NCBI GenBank assembly: GCA_002403305.1
Contig: DHHM01000001.1
Span: 1-64,000 of the forward strand
Reading direction: 5' to 3'
DNA: 64,000 nt
From: Bacteroidales bacterium UBA4772
GTDB lineage: Bacteria; Bacteroidota; Bacteroidia; Bacteroidales; VadinHA17
Positions 34,579 through 42,202 of this stretch are shown here, piece after piece. Each line of letters starts with the position of its first letter. The stretch's first letter is position 1. A program made the position numbers and the translations under genes. The notes under the pieces are model-generated. The model was not told where the DNA came from and did no database searches. It saw only the letters and a program-made list of their open reading frames with translations.

Positions 34579-36297
34579 ATGGATAACTTCATTGTTTCTG
34601 CCCGGAAATACCGGCCCGCCACTTTTGATATGGTTGTGGGGCAGGATACCATCACAACCACCCTTAAGAACGCGATAAAGAATAACTTTCTTGCACAGGC
34701 CTATCTTTTTTGTGGCCCCAGGGGCGTGGGTAAAACCACCTGTGCAAGGATATTTGCCAAGACAATAAACTGTTCCAGCCCCGGGCCCGACGGCGAAGCC
34801 TGTGACCAGTGCGAATCGTGCAGGTCATTCAACTCACAGGCATCATTCAACATTCATGAGCTCGATGCCGCATCAAACAACAGTGTCGATGACATCCGCA
34901 ACCTGACCGACCAGGTCAGGATACCTCCGCAGGTGGGCAAATTCAGCGTATATATCATTGATGAGGTTCACATGCTCTCGGCACAGGCCTTTAACGCCTT
35001 CCTGAAGACACTGGAGGAGCCGCCGGCACATGCCATATTTATACTGGCAACTACCGAGAAGCACAAGATAATACCCACAATCCTCTCCCGGTGCCAGATA
35101 TTCGACTTCAACCGTATCAGTGTTGACGATATCGTGCAGCGACTCACCTGGGTGGCCGGCAATGAGGGCGTGAATGCCGAACATGAGGCACTCCATGTCA
35201 TAGCCACCAAAGCTGACGGCGCCATGCGCGATGCGCTCTCCATCTTTGACCAGATCGTCAGCTTCAGCGGCAAAAACATCACATATAATGATGTCATTGC
35301 CAACCTCAACGTACTGGACTATGAGTACTATTTCAGGATTGCAGCTGCAGCAATGGATGGCGATGTTTCCGAGGCACTGCTCACCTTCAACGAGATACTC
35401 AACAAGGGCTTTGACGGCTATAACTTCATGGCCGGACTCAACAATCATCTCCGTGACCTGCTGGTCAGTCGTGATGAGGCTACGGTTAAACTGCTGGAGA
35501 CCTCACCCTCGATACGACAGCGTTACCGGGAGCAGGCCGTAGGGGCGTCCCTGACATTTATCTACGAGGCCCTGGAAATAGGATCCCAGTGCATGATTAC
35601 CTTCCGCAGCAGCAAGAACCAGCGCCTCCATGTCGAGCTTGCTCTGATGCGCATGTGCAACCTGTCAAAGGTGCGGGAACCTGAAGAATCAAAAAAAAAA
35701 GCTGACACTCAATCCTCCCCACCCACAGCTGAACCTGCAGCATCTGCAGCAGCCGCACCCTCAGCCATAATTACATCATCACCGCCCTCGGCTGTAGTAA
35801 CGCCACGGAAGGTGACACCGCAGACCTCTGATGATAAAAAGATCTCACTAAAGAACCTCATCACTGCCCCTGTAACAGGAGATAGCGAAGTCAGCGAACC
35901 GCCGCCCGGGACAGCCCCAGCACCTCCGGCCAGGGAGTTCACACCTGATGAACTTAAAGAGGCATGGAACACATTCGCTGATGACATTAAGGATGAGAGC
36001 CCGAGAATATCAGTGACACTGGCAGCCGTTACGCCGGAGTTGCATGAAGATCAGAGCGTGGTACTTAAACTCGATAACTCAGCCCTCAAGGAGACCTTCG
36101 ATCATAACTTCAGGGCACGACTGGAGAATCACCTCCGCATATCACTGCAGAACAGTTCCGTCAGACTCAGCACCACCGTCGAGGCAACGGAGAGAGGCGA
36201 GATACTCTACTCGCCGGACCAGAAGTTCAATCATATGGCATCCAAAAACCCTGCACTGAAAGAGCTGAAAAAGAATTTCAACCTTGATTACGAATAG
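34579..36297 (+). CDS. dnaX: DNA polymerase III subunit tau (and probably gamma)
   Basis: Clamp-loader ATPase. The start MDNFIVSARKYRPATFDMVV is the classic DnaX opening; an in-frame upstream extension of 42 codons is rejected because a promoter box lies in it. Walker A is GPRGVGKTT (46-54), the zinc finger is C65-x9-C75-x2-C78-x2-C81, then DEVHMLSAQAFNAFLKTLEE (Walker B) and LSRCQIFDF. The AAA+ and collar domains end near residue 370, followed by a Pro/Ala/Ser-rich linker and a tau C-terminal domain to residue 572. Exactly at the collar/linker border codons 371-374 are TCA AAA AAA AAA, an A10 run; a -1 shift there stops at once, producing a gamma-like form (see findings). Confidence 0.97.
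   Translation: MDNFIVSARKYRPATFDMVVGQDTITTTLKNAIKNNFLAQAYLFCGPRGVGKTTCARIFAKTINCSSPGPDGEACDQCESCRSFNSQASFNIHELDAASNNSVDDIRNLTDQVRIPPQVGKFSVYIIDEVHMLSAQAFNAFLKTLEEPPAHAIFILATTEKHKIIPTILSRCQIFDFNRISVDDIVQRLTWVAGNEGVNAEHEALHVIATKADGAMRDALSIFDQIVSFSGKNITYNDVIANLNVLDYEYYFRIAAAAMDGDVSEALLTFNEILNKGFDGYNFMAGLNNHLRDLLVSRDEATVKLLETSPSIRQRYREQAVGASLTFIYEALEIGSQCMITFRSSKNQRLHVELALMRMCNLSKVREPEESKKKADTQSSPPTAEPAASAAAAPSAIITSSPPSAVVTPRKVTPQTSDDKKISLKNLITAPVTGDSEVSEPPPGTAPAPPAREFTPDELKEAWNTFADDIKDESPRISVTLAAVTPELHEDQSVVLKLDNSALKETFDHNFRARLENHLRISLQNSSVRLSTTVEATERGEILYSPDQKFNHMASKNPALKELKKNFNLDYE
35691..35705 (+). promoter_or_regulatory. A10 slippery tract and -1-frame stop in dnaX
   Basis: Ten consecutive A (35691-35700) are followed by GCTGA. 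In frame this reads Lys372-374 then Ala; after a -1 ribosomal shift or a one-base RNA insertion it reads AGC TGA, ending the protein at residue 375. This resembles the dnaX slippage sites of E. coli and Thermus. Confidence 0.65.
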
Positions 36298-36310
36298 CCA
36301 GTCCTGAGTC

Positions 36311-37111
36311 GTGAGCGGAAAAACAGAGAAGAAGAGCGATGCCCCGCCCGGTGCAACAGATCGGGATCATGATCCTGTTGATGAGGCATATACAATTGCC
36401 GGAGGTATTGCCCATGACCTGAATACAATACTCACCGCAATTTACGGTTACAGCGAACTGGCCCTGGAATCTGCCGGTGATGCCGCTGTAGTTGAAAAAT
36501 ACATAAGAAGGATAATCGGTGCTGCCGACAGGGCCAAATCCCTGACGGGACAACTGATTGACCTCAGTCGCGGAGCACTGCAGCCCCGACAGAGTGTGAA
36601 TATTGGCGACATTCTCGCAGATACCGTCAGATTCATCAGACCATCGGCAGGTGATAATATCACCGTCACAGAAAAGATAAATGCGCCGGGGCTGGTGGTT
36701 GATGCCGTACCGGCACAGTTGTTCCGGCTCTTCGTTAATGTTGCGGTAAACGCAATGCAGGCAATGAAGGAGAAGGGAGGCAACCTGGAGATATCCATTG
36801 ATGCAGTGAGAGATAGCAACGGCAGTGCCGGAGCACCCCTCAACACTGCTTTGGTGCAGTTTGCCGATACCGGCAGGGGAATGGACCGTGAAACAACCGA
36901 AAAAATATTTACACCCTTCTTCTCCGCAGGTGACAGGGAGGGAGGAACAGGACTTGGTATGATGGTCGTCAGCGCTATAATGCGCGATCTGGGAGGAGCC
37001 GTCAGGATAAACAGCAAGCCCGGCACCGGTACCGTCGTCGGCCTGCTGATCCCGCTCTCCGGATTTGGTCCTCTTGACGAAAAGAGTTATCTTCGGGAAA
37101 CTGATAGATGA
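36311..37111 (+). CDS. Soluble histidine kinase, NtrB-like core
   Basis: A 266-residue kinase consisting only of the HisKA dimerisation domain and the HATPase domain, with no membrane segment and no recognisable sensor domain. The phosphoacceptor is H35 in GGIAHDLNTILTAIYGYSEL; the ATP-binding boxes are NVAVNAMQAM (N), ADTGRGMD (G1), FTPFFSAGDREGGTGLGMMV (F/G2). The start is GTG, 13 bp after the dnaX stop. It is followed 21 bp later by a lone receiver protein, an obvious candidate partner. The first 25 residues are polar and probably disordered. What signal it senses is unknown. Confidence 0.88.
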   Translation: MSGKTEKKSDAPPGATDRDHDPVDEAYTIAGGIAHDLNTILTAIYGYSELALESAGDAAVVEKYIRRIIGAADRAKSLTGQLIDLSRGALQPRQSVNIGDILADTVRFIRPSAGDNITVTEKINAPGLVVDAVPAQLFRLFVNVAVNAMQAMKEKGGNLEISIDAVRDSNGSAGAPLNTALVQFADTGRGMDRETTEKIFTPFFSAGDREGGTGLGMMVVSAIMRDLGGAVRINSKPGTGTVVGLLIPLSGFGPLDEKSYLRETDR

Positions 37112-37132
37112 ATCTTTCCAACCCCTTCTGAT

Positions 37133-37498
37133 ATGGCAGGTGTACTGATTGTTGAAGATGATGCAAATCTGCGCGAGATGCTCAGGGATGCCCTTGAGAA
37201 ACGCAAATTTACCGTCATAACAGCCGCCAACGGCAGAGAGGCAATAGCCCGCTTCCGCCCTTCGGTGATAGACCTGGTGGTCACTGACCTGCTGATGCCT
37301 GAAGAGGACGGACTGATGGTGATAATGAAGATAAGAGAACTGAAACCGTCGGTGAAAATGATTGCCATAAGCGGCGGAGGCAAGGCGGGGCCGGGAAGCT
37401 ACCTGCTGATGGCCAGCACACTGGGAGCAGACCATGTCTTCTCCAAGCCTTTTCTGCCCTCGGAACTGGTGCAGAAGGTAAGGGAGATACTGGCATAA
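37133..37498 (+). CDS. Single-domain response regulator
   Basis: A 121-residue CheY-like receiver without an output domain. The acidic pocket VEDD (D9, D10), phosphoacceptor D52 in VVTDLLMPEEDG and the conserved Lys in FSKPF (K105) are all present, so it should be phosphorylated. It lies just downstream of the soluble histidine kinase and is presumably its partner; the pair would then signal by protein-protein contact rather than by DNA binding. The insertion GGGKAGPGSY in the loop after the fourth strand is common in kinase-linked receivers. Confidence 0.93.
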   Translation: MAGVLIVEDDANLREMLRDALEKRKFTVITAANGREAIARFRPSVIDLVVTDLLMPEEDGLMVIMKIRELKPSVKMIAISGGGKAGPGSYLLMASTLGADHVFSKPFLPSELVQKVREILA

Positions 37499-37555
37499 AC
37501 ATTATCCCTCTACGATTGTTGAAAGAATAAAATGAACCAGTAAAAATAATATAAT

Positions 37556-38047
37556 ATGTTGACCAAGAAAGTAGAAGATATCTGCAACAGGCAGATAGAA
37601 AGAGAAGGATACTCTTCAAACCTTTACCTTGCCATGGCTTCATGGGCAGAGAACAAGGGCATGGCCGGAATTGCCGGGTGGCTGTATCTGCAGGCTGACG
37701 AAGAGAAGCAGCACATGCTCAAATTCATCAAATATGTGAATGAGCGCGGCGGATGTGCATGCATCCCTGCCTTCAAGCAGCCGCCGGTGAAATACAAGGG
37801 CGTAGCGGAGATGTTCAAAGAGGTGCTTAAGCATGAGCAGTTTATCACCGCCAGCATCAACGAGGTGCTTGCCACTGCCATAGCTGAAAACGATTATGCC
37901 ACAACCAACTGGATACAGTGGTTCGTTGAGGAGCAGCTGGAAGAGGAGATCAGCGTACAGCTCATACTCGACAAGCTTTCAATGGCCGGCGAACACGGGC
38001 TCTATTTCCTCGACCGTGATATCATGAGACTGAGGGGAGAAAATTAA
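37556..38047 (+). CDS. ftnA: Non-haem ferritin
   Basis: Iron-storage ferritin, 163 residues, forming a 24-mer that oxidises Fe(II) at a diiron centre. Ligand segments of the ferroxidase site are QIEREGYSSNLYLAM (Glu near 17), QADEEKQHMLKFI (Glu/His near 50-53) and HEQFITASINEV (Glu near 94), with EEQLEEEISV on the fourth helix. It is a ferritin rather than bacterioferritin: no haem Met at the dimer interface is evident. It is followed by a strong terminator and is likely monocistronic. Confidence 0.96.
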   Translation: MLTKKVEDICNRQIEREGYSSNLYLAMASWAENKGMAGIAGWLYLQADEEKQHMLKFIKYVNERGGCACIPAFKQPPVKYKGVAEMFKEVLKHEQFITASINEVLATAIAENDYATTNWIQWFVEEQLEEEISVQLILDKLSMAGEHGLYFLDRDIMRLRGEN

Positions 38048-38084
38048 TACCCTCTCTTCCGCATTGCGACGCGGATTACAACTC

Positions 38085-38115
38085 AAGGCTGCTGCGGATT
38101 CCGCAGTAGCCTTTT
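38085..38115 (+). terminator. Rho-independent terminator after ferritin
   Basis: AAGGCTGCTGCGG pairs with CCGCAGTAGCCTT (one G-U pair) around a 3-nt loop, and the right arm runs into TTTT. It lies 38 bp after the ferritin stop. Confidence 0.85.
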
Positions 38116-38212
38116 GATTATCCGGCGGCCTGTGCTCTGCCTGCCACTGTTTCCTGTTCAGGCCAGCCCTGTTTATACAACTGCCGCAACCCCCTGAACC
38201 GGAAAAAATTAT

Positions 38213-38220
38213 TAATTTTG
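38213..38220 (+). promoter_or_regulatory. Candidate -7 promoter box of secA
   Basis: TAATTTTG matches TAnnTTTG, 23 bp before the secA ATG and downstream of the ferritin terminator. Confidence 0.5.
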
Positions 38221-38243
38221 CGAAAGTTTTAAAAATAAAGTAA

Positions 38244-41200
38244 ATGAGCTTCATCAATAAGATACTGCCATTCTTTCTGGGTAACAAAGAGGTTCGTGAC
38301 CTTAAGGAGATCAATCCGTTCGTGGCAAAGATCGGAAATGAAAGCTCCCTGATTATCTCTCTTTCGAATGACGCCCTCCGCGATAAAACAGCGGACCTGA
38401 AACAGATGATTAACGATTATATCACTGATGAGGAGAAGCAGGTCAGGGAAATCAGGGTCACTGCAGAAAAGGAGGAGGATGTTAACCGGAAAGAAGAGCT
38501 TTACAACCAGATAGATAAGATAGACAAGCTTATACTTGAAAAAATTGAGGAGAAACTTGACGAGCTGCTGCCTGTTGCCTTTGCCATAGTCAAGGAGACA
38601 GCACGACGGTTCAAGGAAAACGAGGTGCTGGAGGTCACGGCAAGAGAGTGGGACCGTGATCTCGCTGCAACGAGACCCTCAATAACCGTTAAGGGAGACA
38701 AGGCTTACTGGAATAACCGCTGGATGGCCGGAGGAAACGAGATACAGTGGGATATGGTCCATTATGATGTGCAGCTCATTGGCGGGGTGGCACTACATAA
38801 GGGCAAGATTGCCGAGATGGCTACCGGTGAGGGAAAGACGCTCGTCGCTACCCTGCCGGTATTCCTTAATGCCCTGGCAGGCCGCGGTGTACATATCGTC
38901 ACGGTGAACGACTACCTCTCAAAACGCGACTCCGAATGGATGGGTCCCCTCTATGAGTTCCACGGACTGACAGTCGACTGCATCGACAAGCATGAGCCTA
39001 ACTCACCGGCACGGCGCAAGGCCTACAACTCCGACATCACGTTCGGGACCAACAACGAATTCGGCTTTGACTACCTGCGTGACAACATGGCCATCAACCC
39101 CGAAGACCTCGTGCAGAGAAAGCACCATTACGCCATCGTTGATGAGGTTGACTCGGTGCTGATTGATGACGCCAGAACACCGCTCATCATATCGGGACCC
39201 ACGGCCAAGAGCGAAAACCTCCAGTTCGATGAGTTCAAACATAAGGTCGAAAAACTGGTGAGTGCTCAGAGAAAACTCGTCACACAGTTGCTGGCCGACG
39301 CAAAGAGACTTATCAATGAAGGCGACAATGAGAAGGGGGGACTGCTGCTGCTGAGGGCCTACAAGGGACTCCCCAGAAACAGCGCACTAATCAAATACCT
39401 CAGTGAAGAGGGGGTGAGAACACTCCTTCAGAAGACGGAAAACTTCTACATGCAGAACAACTCCAAGGAGATGCCCAAGGTCACGGAAGAACTCTATTTC
39501 GTGATCGATGAGAAGGGCAACTCCATTGAGCTTACGGAGAAGGGTCATGACCTGATATCTACCGCGGTTGAGGATGCAAGCTTCTTTGTGCTGCCTGATG
39601 TCGGCTCCATGGTCGCAGAGATAGAGAAGACCGTCAAGGATGAGATGGAGAGGATGCGAGCCAAGGATGAACTGCTGAAGGATTACGCGGTCAAGTCGGA
39701 ACGCGTCCACACCATGACCCAGCTGATGAAGGCATATACACTCTTTGAAAAGGATGTGGAGTATGTCGTTATGGATAACAAGGTGAAGATCGTCGATGAA
39801 CAGACAGGACGTATCCTTGAAGGGAGACGTTATTCAGACGGGCTTCATCAGGCCATTGAAGCCAAGGAGAATGTCAAGGTTGAAGCCTCCACCCAGACCT
39901 ACGCTACCATCACCCTGCAGAACTACTTCAGGATGTACCACAAGCTGGCCGGTATGACCGGTACGGCCATCACCGAGGCGGGAGAGTTATGGAATATCTA
40001 CAAGCTTGACGTTGTGGTCATTCCCACCAACGTTAAGGTGATAAGGAACGACCATGAAGACCTGGTTTACAAAACCAAGCGGGAAAAATACAATGCCGTC
40101 ATTGACGAGATAGTCAAGCTCAACAGTCAGGGCAGACCGATACTGGTTGGTACCACCTCCGTTGAGATCTCTGAGCTGCTCAGCCGTATGCTCAAGATGA
40201 AGGGGCTGAAGCATAACGTGCTTAACGCCAAGCTGCACCAGAGAGAGGCAGAGATCGTCCTTGAGGCAGGAAAGACAGGTACCATCACCATAGCAACAAA
40301 CATGGCAGGCCGGGGTACTGACATTAAGCTGACGCCGGAAGTGAAGGAGGCAGGAGGACTGGCCATAATCGGTACGGAACGGCACGAATCGCGCCGTGTT
40401 GACAGGCAGCTGAGAGGACGCGCCGGCCGCCAGGGAGACCCGGGATCGTCACAGTTCTTCGTTTCACTCGAAGATGACCTGATGCGACTCTTCGGGTCGG
40501 AGAGGATATCCGGCATCATGGACAGACTGGGACTGAAGGAGGGGGAGATGATACAGCACTCGATGATCACCAAGTCCATTGAAAGAGCCCAGAGAAAGGT
40601 GGAGGAGAATAACTTCGGCATCAGGAAGAGGCTGCTTGAATATGACGATGTCATGAACTCCCAGCGCGAGGTGATCTACAGCAAGAGACGCCACGCTCTC
40701 CTCGGTGAGAGACTGGGCGTCGATATTGCCAATATGATGTATGACGTCACCGAACAGATCGTCAACACCAGCAAGGATGGCTCCGACTTCGAAGAGTTCC
40801 AGTTCTCCCTCATAAGATCACTGTCAGTAGACTCTCCGGTGGATAAGGGTGATTTCAACAAAAACAATAACCAGGAGATAACCGATGTCGTCTATGATAA
40901 GGTGCTCGATGCCTACCGCCGGAAAGGAGAGGTGATCGCTTCTACCGCACTCCCCATCCTGAAAGATGTATATGAAAGGATGTCAGCTACGTATGAGAAT
41001 GTAGTAGTGCCTATCACTGACGGGGTCAGGACATATAACGTCATTACCAACCTGAAAGGCGCCGTGGAGAGCGAAGGCAAAGAACTGCTTCGCTCATATG
41101 AGAAGACCTCGGTGCTGGCTACCATAGATGAAGCGTGGAAGGAGCACCTCAGGGAGATGGATGACCTTAAACAGTCAGTGCAGAATGCTACCTATGAACA

Positions 41201-41567
41201 GAAAGATCCCCTCCTGATTTATAAGTTCGAATCGTTTGAGCTCTTCAAGACTATGATCAACAAGGTCAACCAGGATGTGGTCAGCCTGCTGATGAAAGGA
41301 ACCATACCGGTTGCTTCACCTGACAATGTCAGAGAGGCACAACGTCGCAAACAGGCTGACATGAGCAGACTGAAGACGCAGAAAAGCAACTATGACAGCT
41401 ACGGCGGCAGCGGTGGTGGTGCACCAGAAAAGAGACAACAACAGATGGCCCCGGTGAGAGTTGAAAAGAAAGTGGGAAGAAACGATCCCTGTCCATGCGG
41501 TAGCGGCAAGAAGTACAAGCATTGTCATGGTAAGAATCTTGGCGATTCTGCCGATGCCCAGTTATAA
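38244..41567 (+). CDS. secA: Protein translocase ATPase SecA
   Basis: Motor of the Sec pathway. Walker A MATGEGKTLVATLP lies near residue 192, Walker B/DEVD in IVDEVDSVLIDDARTPLI, the helicase motif in IIGTERHESRRVDRQLRGRA, and the C-terminal zinc-binding SecB/ribosome site NDPCPCGSGKKYKHCHGKN near residue 1090. At 1107 residues it is about 200 longer than E. coli SecA, as is usual in Bacteroidota: extra segments lie near residues 40-100 (charged helices) and within the region 340-480. A Gly/Ser/Gln-rich linker precedes the zinc site. Monocistronic, with its own promoter. Confidence 0.98.
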   Translation: MSFINKILPFFLGNKEVRDLKEINPFVAKIGNESSLIISLSNDALRDKTADLKQMINDYITDEEKQVREIRVTAEKEEDVNRKEELYNQIDKIDKLILEKIEEKLDELLPVAFAIVKETARRFKENEVLEVTAREWDRDLAATRPSITVKGDKAYWNNRWMAGGNEIQWDMVHYDVQLIGGVALHKGKIAEMATGEGKTLVATLPVFLNALAGRGVHIVTVNDYLSKRDSEWMGPLYEFHGLTVDCIDKHEPNSPARRKAYNSDITFGTNNEFGFDYLRDNMAINPEDLVQRKHHYAIVDEVDSVLIDDARTPLIISGPTAKSENLQFDEFKHKVEKLVSAQRKLVTQLLADAKRLINEGDNEKGGLLLLRAYKGLPRNSALIKYLSEEGVRTLLQKTENFYMQNNSKEMPKVTEELYFVIDEKGNSIELTEKGHDLISTAVEDASFFVLPDVGSMVAEIEKTVKDEMERMRAKDELLKDYAVKSERVHTMTQLMKAYTLFEKDVEYVVMDNKVKIVDEQTGRILEGRRYSDGLHQAIEAKENVKVEASTQTYATITLQNYFRMYHKLAGMTGTAITEAGELWNIYKLDVVVIPTNVKVIRNDHEDLVYKTKREKYNAVIDEIVKLNSQGRPILVGTTSVEISELLSRMLKMKGLKHNVLNAKLHQREAEIVLEAGKTGTITIATNMAGRGTDIKLTPEVKEAGGLAIIGTERHESRRVDRQLRGRAGRQGDPGSSQFFVSLEDDLMRLFGSERISGIMDRLGLKEGEMIQHSMITKSIERAQRKVEENNFGIRKRLLEYDDVMNSQREVIYSKRRHALLGERLGVDIANMMYDVTEQIVNTSKDGSDFEEFQFSLIRSLSVDSPVDKGDFNKNNNQEITDVVYDKVLDAYRRKGEVIASTALPILKDVYERMSATYENVVVPITDGVRTYNVITNLKGAVESEGKELLRSYEKTSVLATIDEAWKEHLREMDDLKQSVQNATYEQKDPLLIYKFESFELFKTMINKVNQDVVSLLMKGTIPVASPDNVREAQRRKQADMSRLKTQKSNYDSYGGSGGGAPEKRQQQMAPVRVEKKVGRNDPCPCGSGKKYKHCHGKNLGDSADAQL

Positions 41568-41586
41568 TTCTGAGGTGGATTGAATG

Positions 41587-42153
41587 TCAGGCCCTCGTCT
41601 CAGGGGTGCTGATCATTGCCAGGTATAACATCGCCTGCTCAATGAACGAGGCTATGCTGAATGGCTTCGGTGTCCTTATCATCAGGTCGTAAGGCGACTT
41701 CTCAGGCTCGGTAGCCATGTCGGGACCCACCTTCATGGGCGCTGACGAGAGGGAGACAACAGCGTTAAGCTGAAAGAGTGCATCGGGATTGATGTCAATA
41801 ATCAGGTCAAATTTTGAGGATATGAAATTTCGGGCATCCTCTGAAGTTGGTACAAAAAGCCAGTTAAGGTCACTCTGCCTGAGAAACTTCATGTAGGTGA
41901 TGCCTGTAAGCCTGTCAGGGACGGTTTTACCGTGTATCCAGACCAGCACCTCAACGCTTTTGCCGGCTTGCGTAAGCTCCCTGGTCAATGCAGCCAGGTG
42001 CTGAAAATCATTTTCTGATGATGCATCCCAGAGTATCCCGACCCTCTTCACCTTTTCCAGATTAAACTCCTGCCTGATTCTCCTGAAGGGCGATATGCGC
42101 CTCCGGATGATCATCCTGCCGACCTTAAGTCTGAGATTACCTAGAATTTCCAT
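41587..42153 (-). CDS. DUF6913-like protein
   Basis: A 188-residue cytoplasmic protein that I recall as a Bacteroidota-restricted family (DUF6913). The start is a basic helix (LRLKVGRMIIRRRISPFRRI), followed by an alternating alpha/beta domain: VKRVGILWDASSENDFQHLA, KSVEVLVWIHG, DLNWLFVPTSEDARNFISSK and FDLIIDINPDALFQLNAVVSLSSAPMKVGP. The pattern suggests a Rossmann-like or glycosyltransferase-B-like fold, but no cofactor motif is obvious. It lies 49 bp downstream of ligA on the same strand and could be the last gene of the unit that begins with the Memo-AMMECR1 gene. Function unknown. Confidence 0.6.
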   Translation of the reverse strand: MEILGNLRLKVGRMIIRRRISPFRRIRQEFNLEKVKRVGILWDASSENDFQHLAALTRELTQAGKSVEVLVWIHGKTVPDRLTGITYMKFLRQSDLNWLFVPTSEDARNFISSKFDLIIDINPDALFQLNAVVSLSSAPMKVGPDMATEPEKSPYDLMIRTPKPFSIASFIEQAMLYLAMISTPETRA

Positions 42154-42202
42154 TGTTATGCAAACCTATATTTTTTTTGGATCATAGCGCATTGGGTCAC
42201 GA

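Noticed and set aside
36278..37435. Long minus-strand open frame (385 codons) opposite the histidine kinase and response regulator
   Set aside because: It covers two clear genes with complete kinase and receiver motifs on the plus strand; its translation is Cys/His/Ser-rich with no fold pattern, as expected for an antisense shadow.
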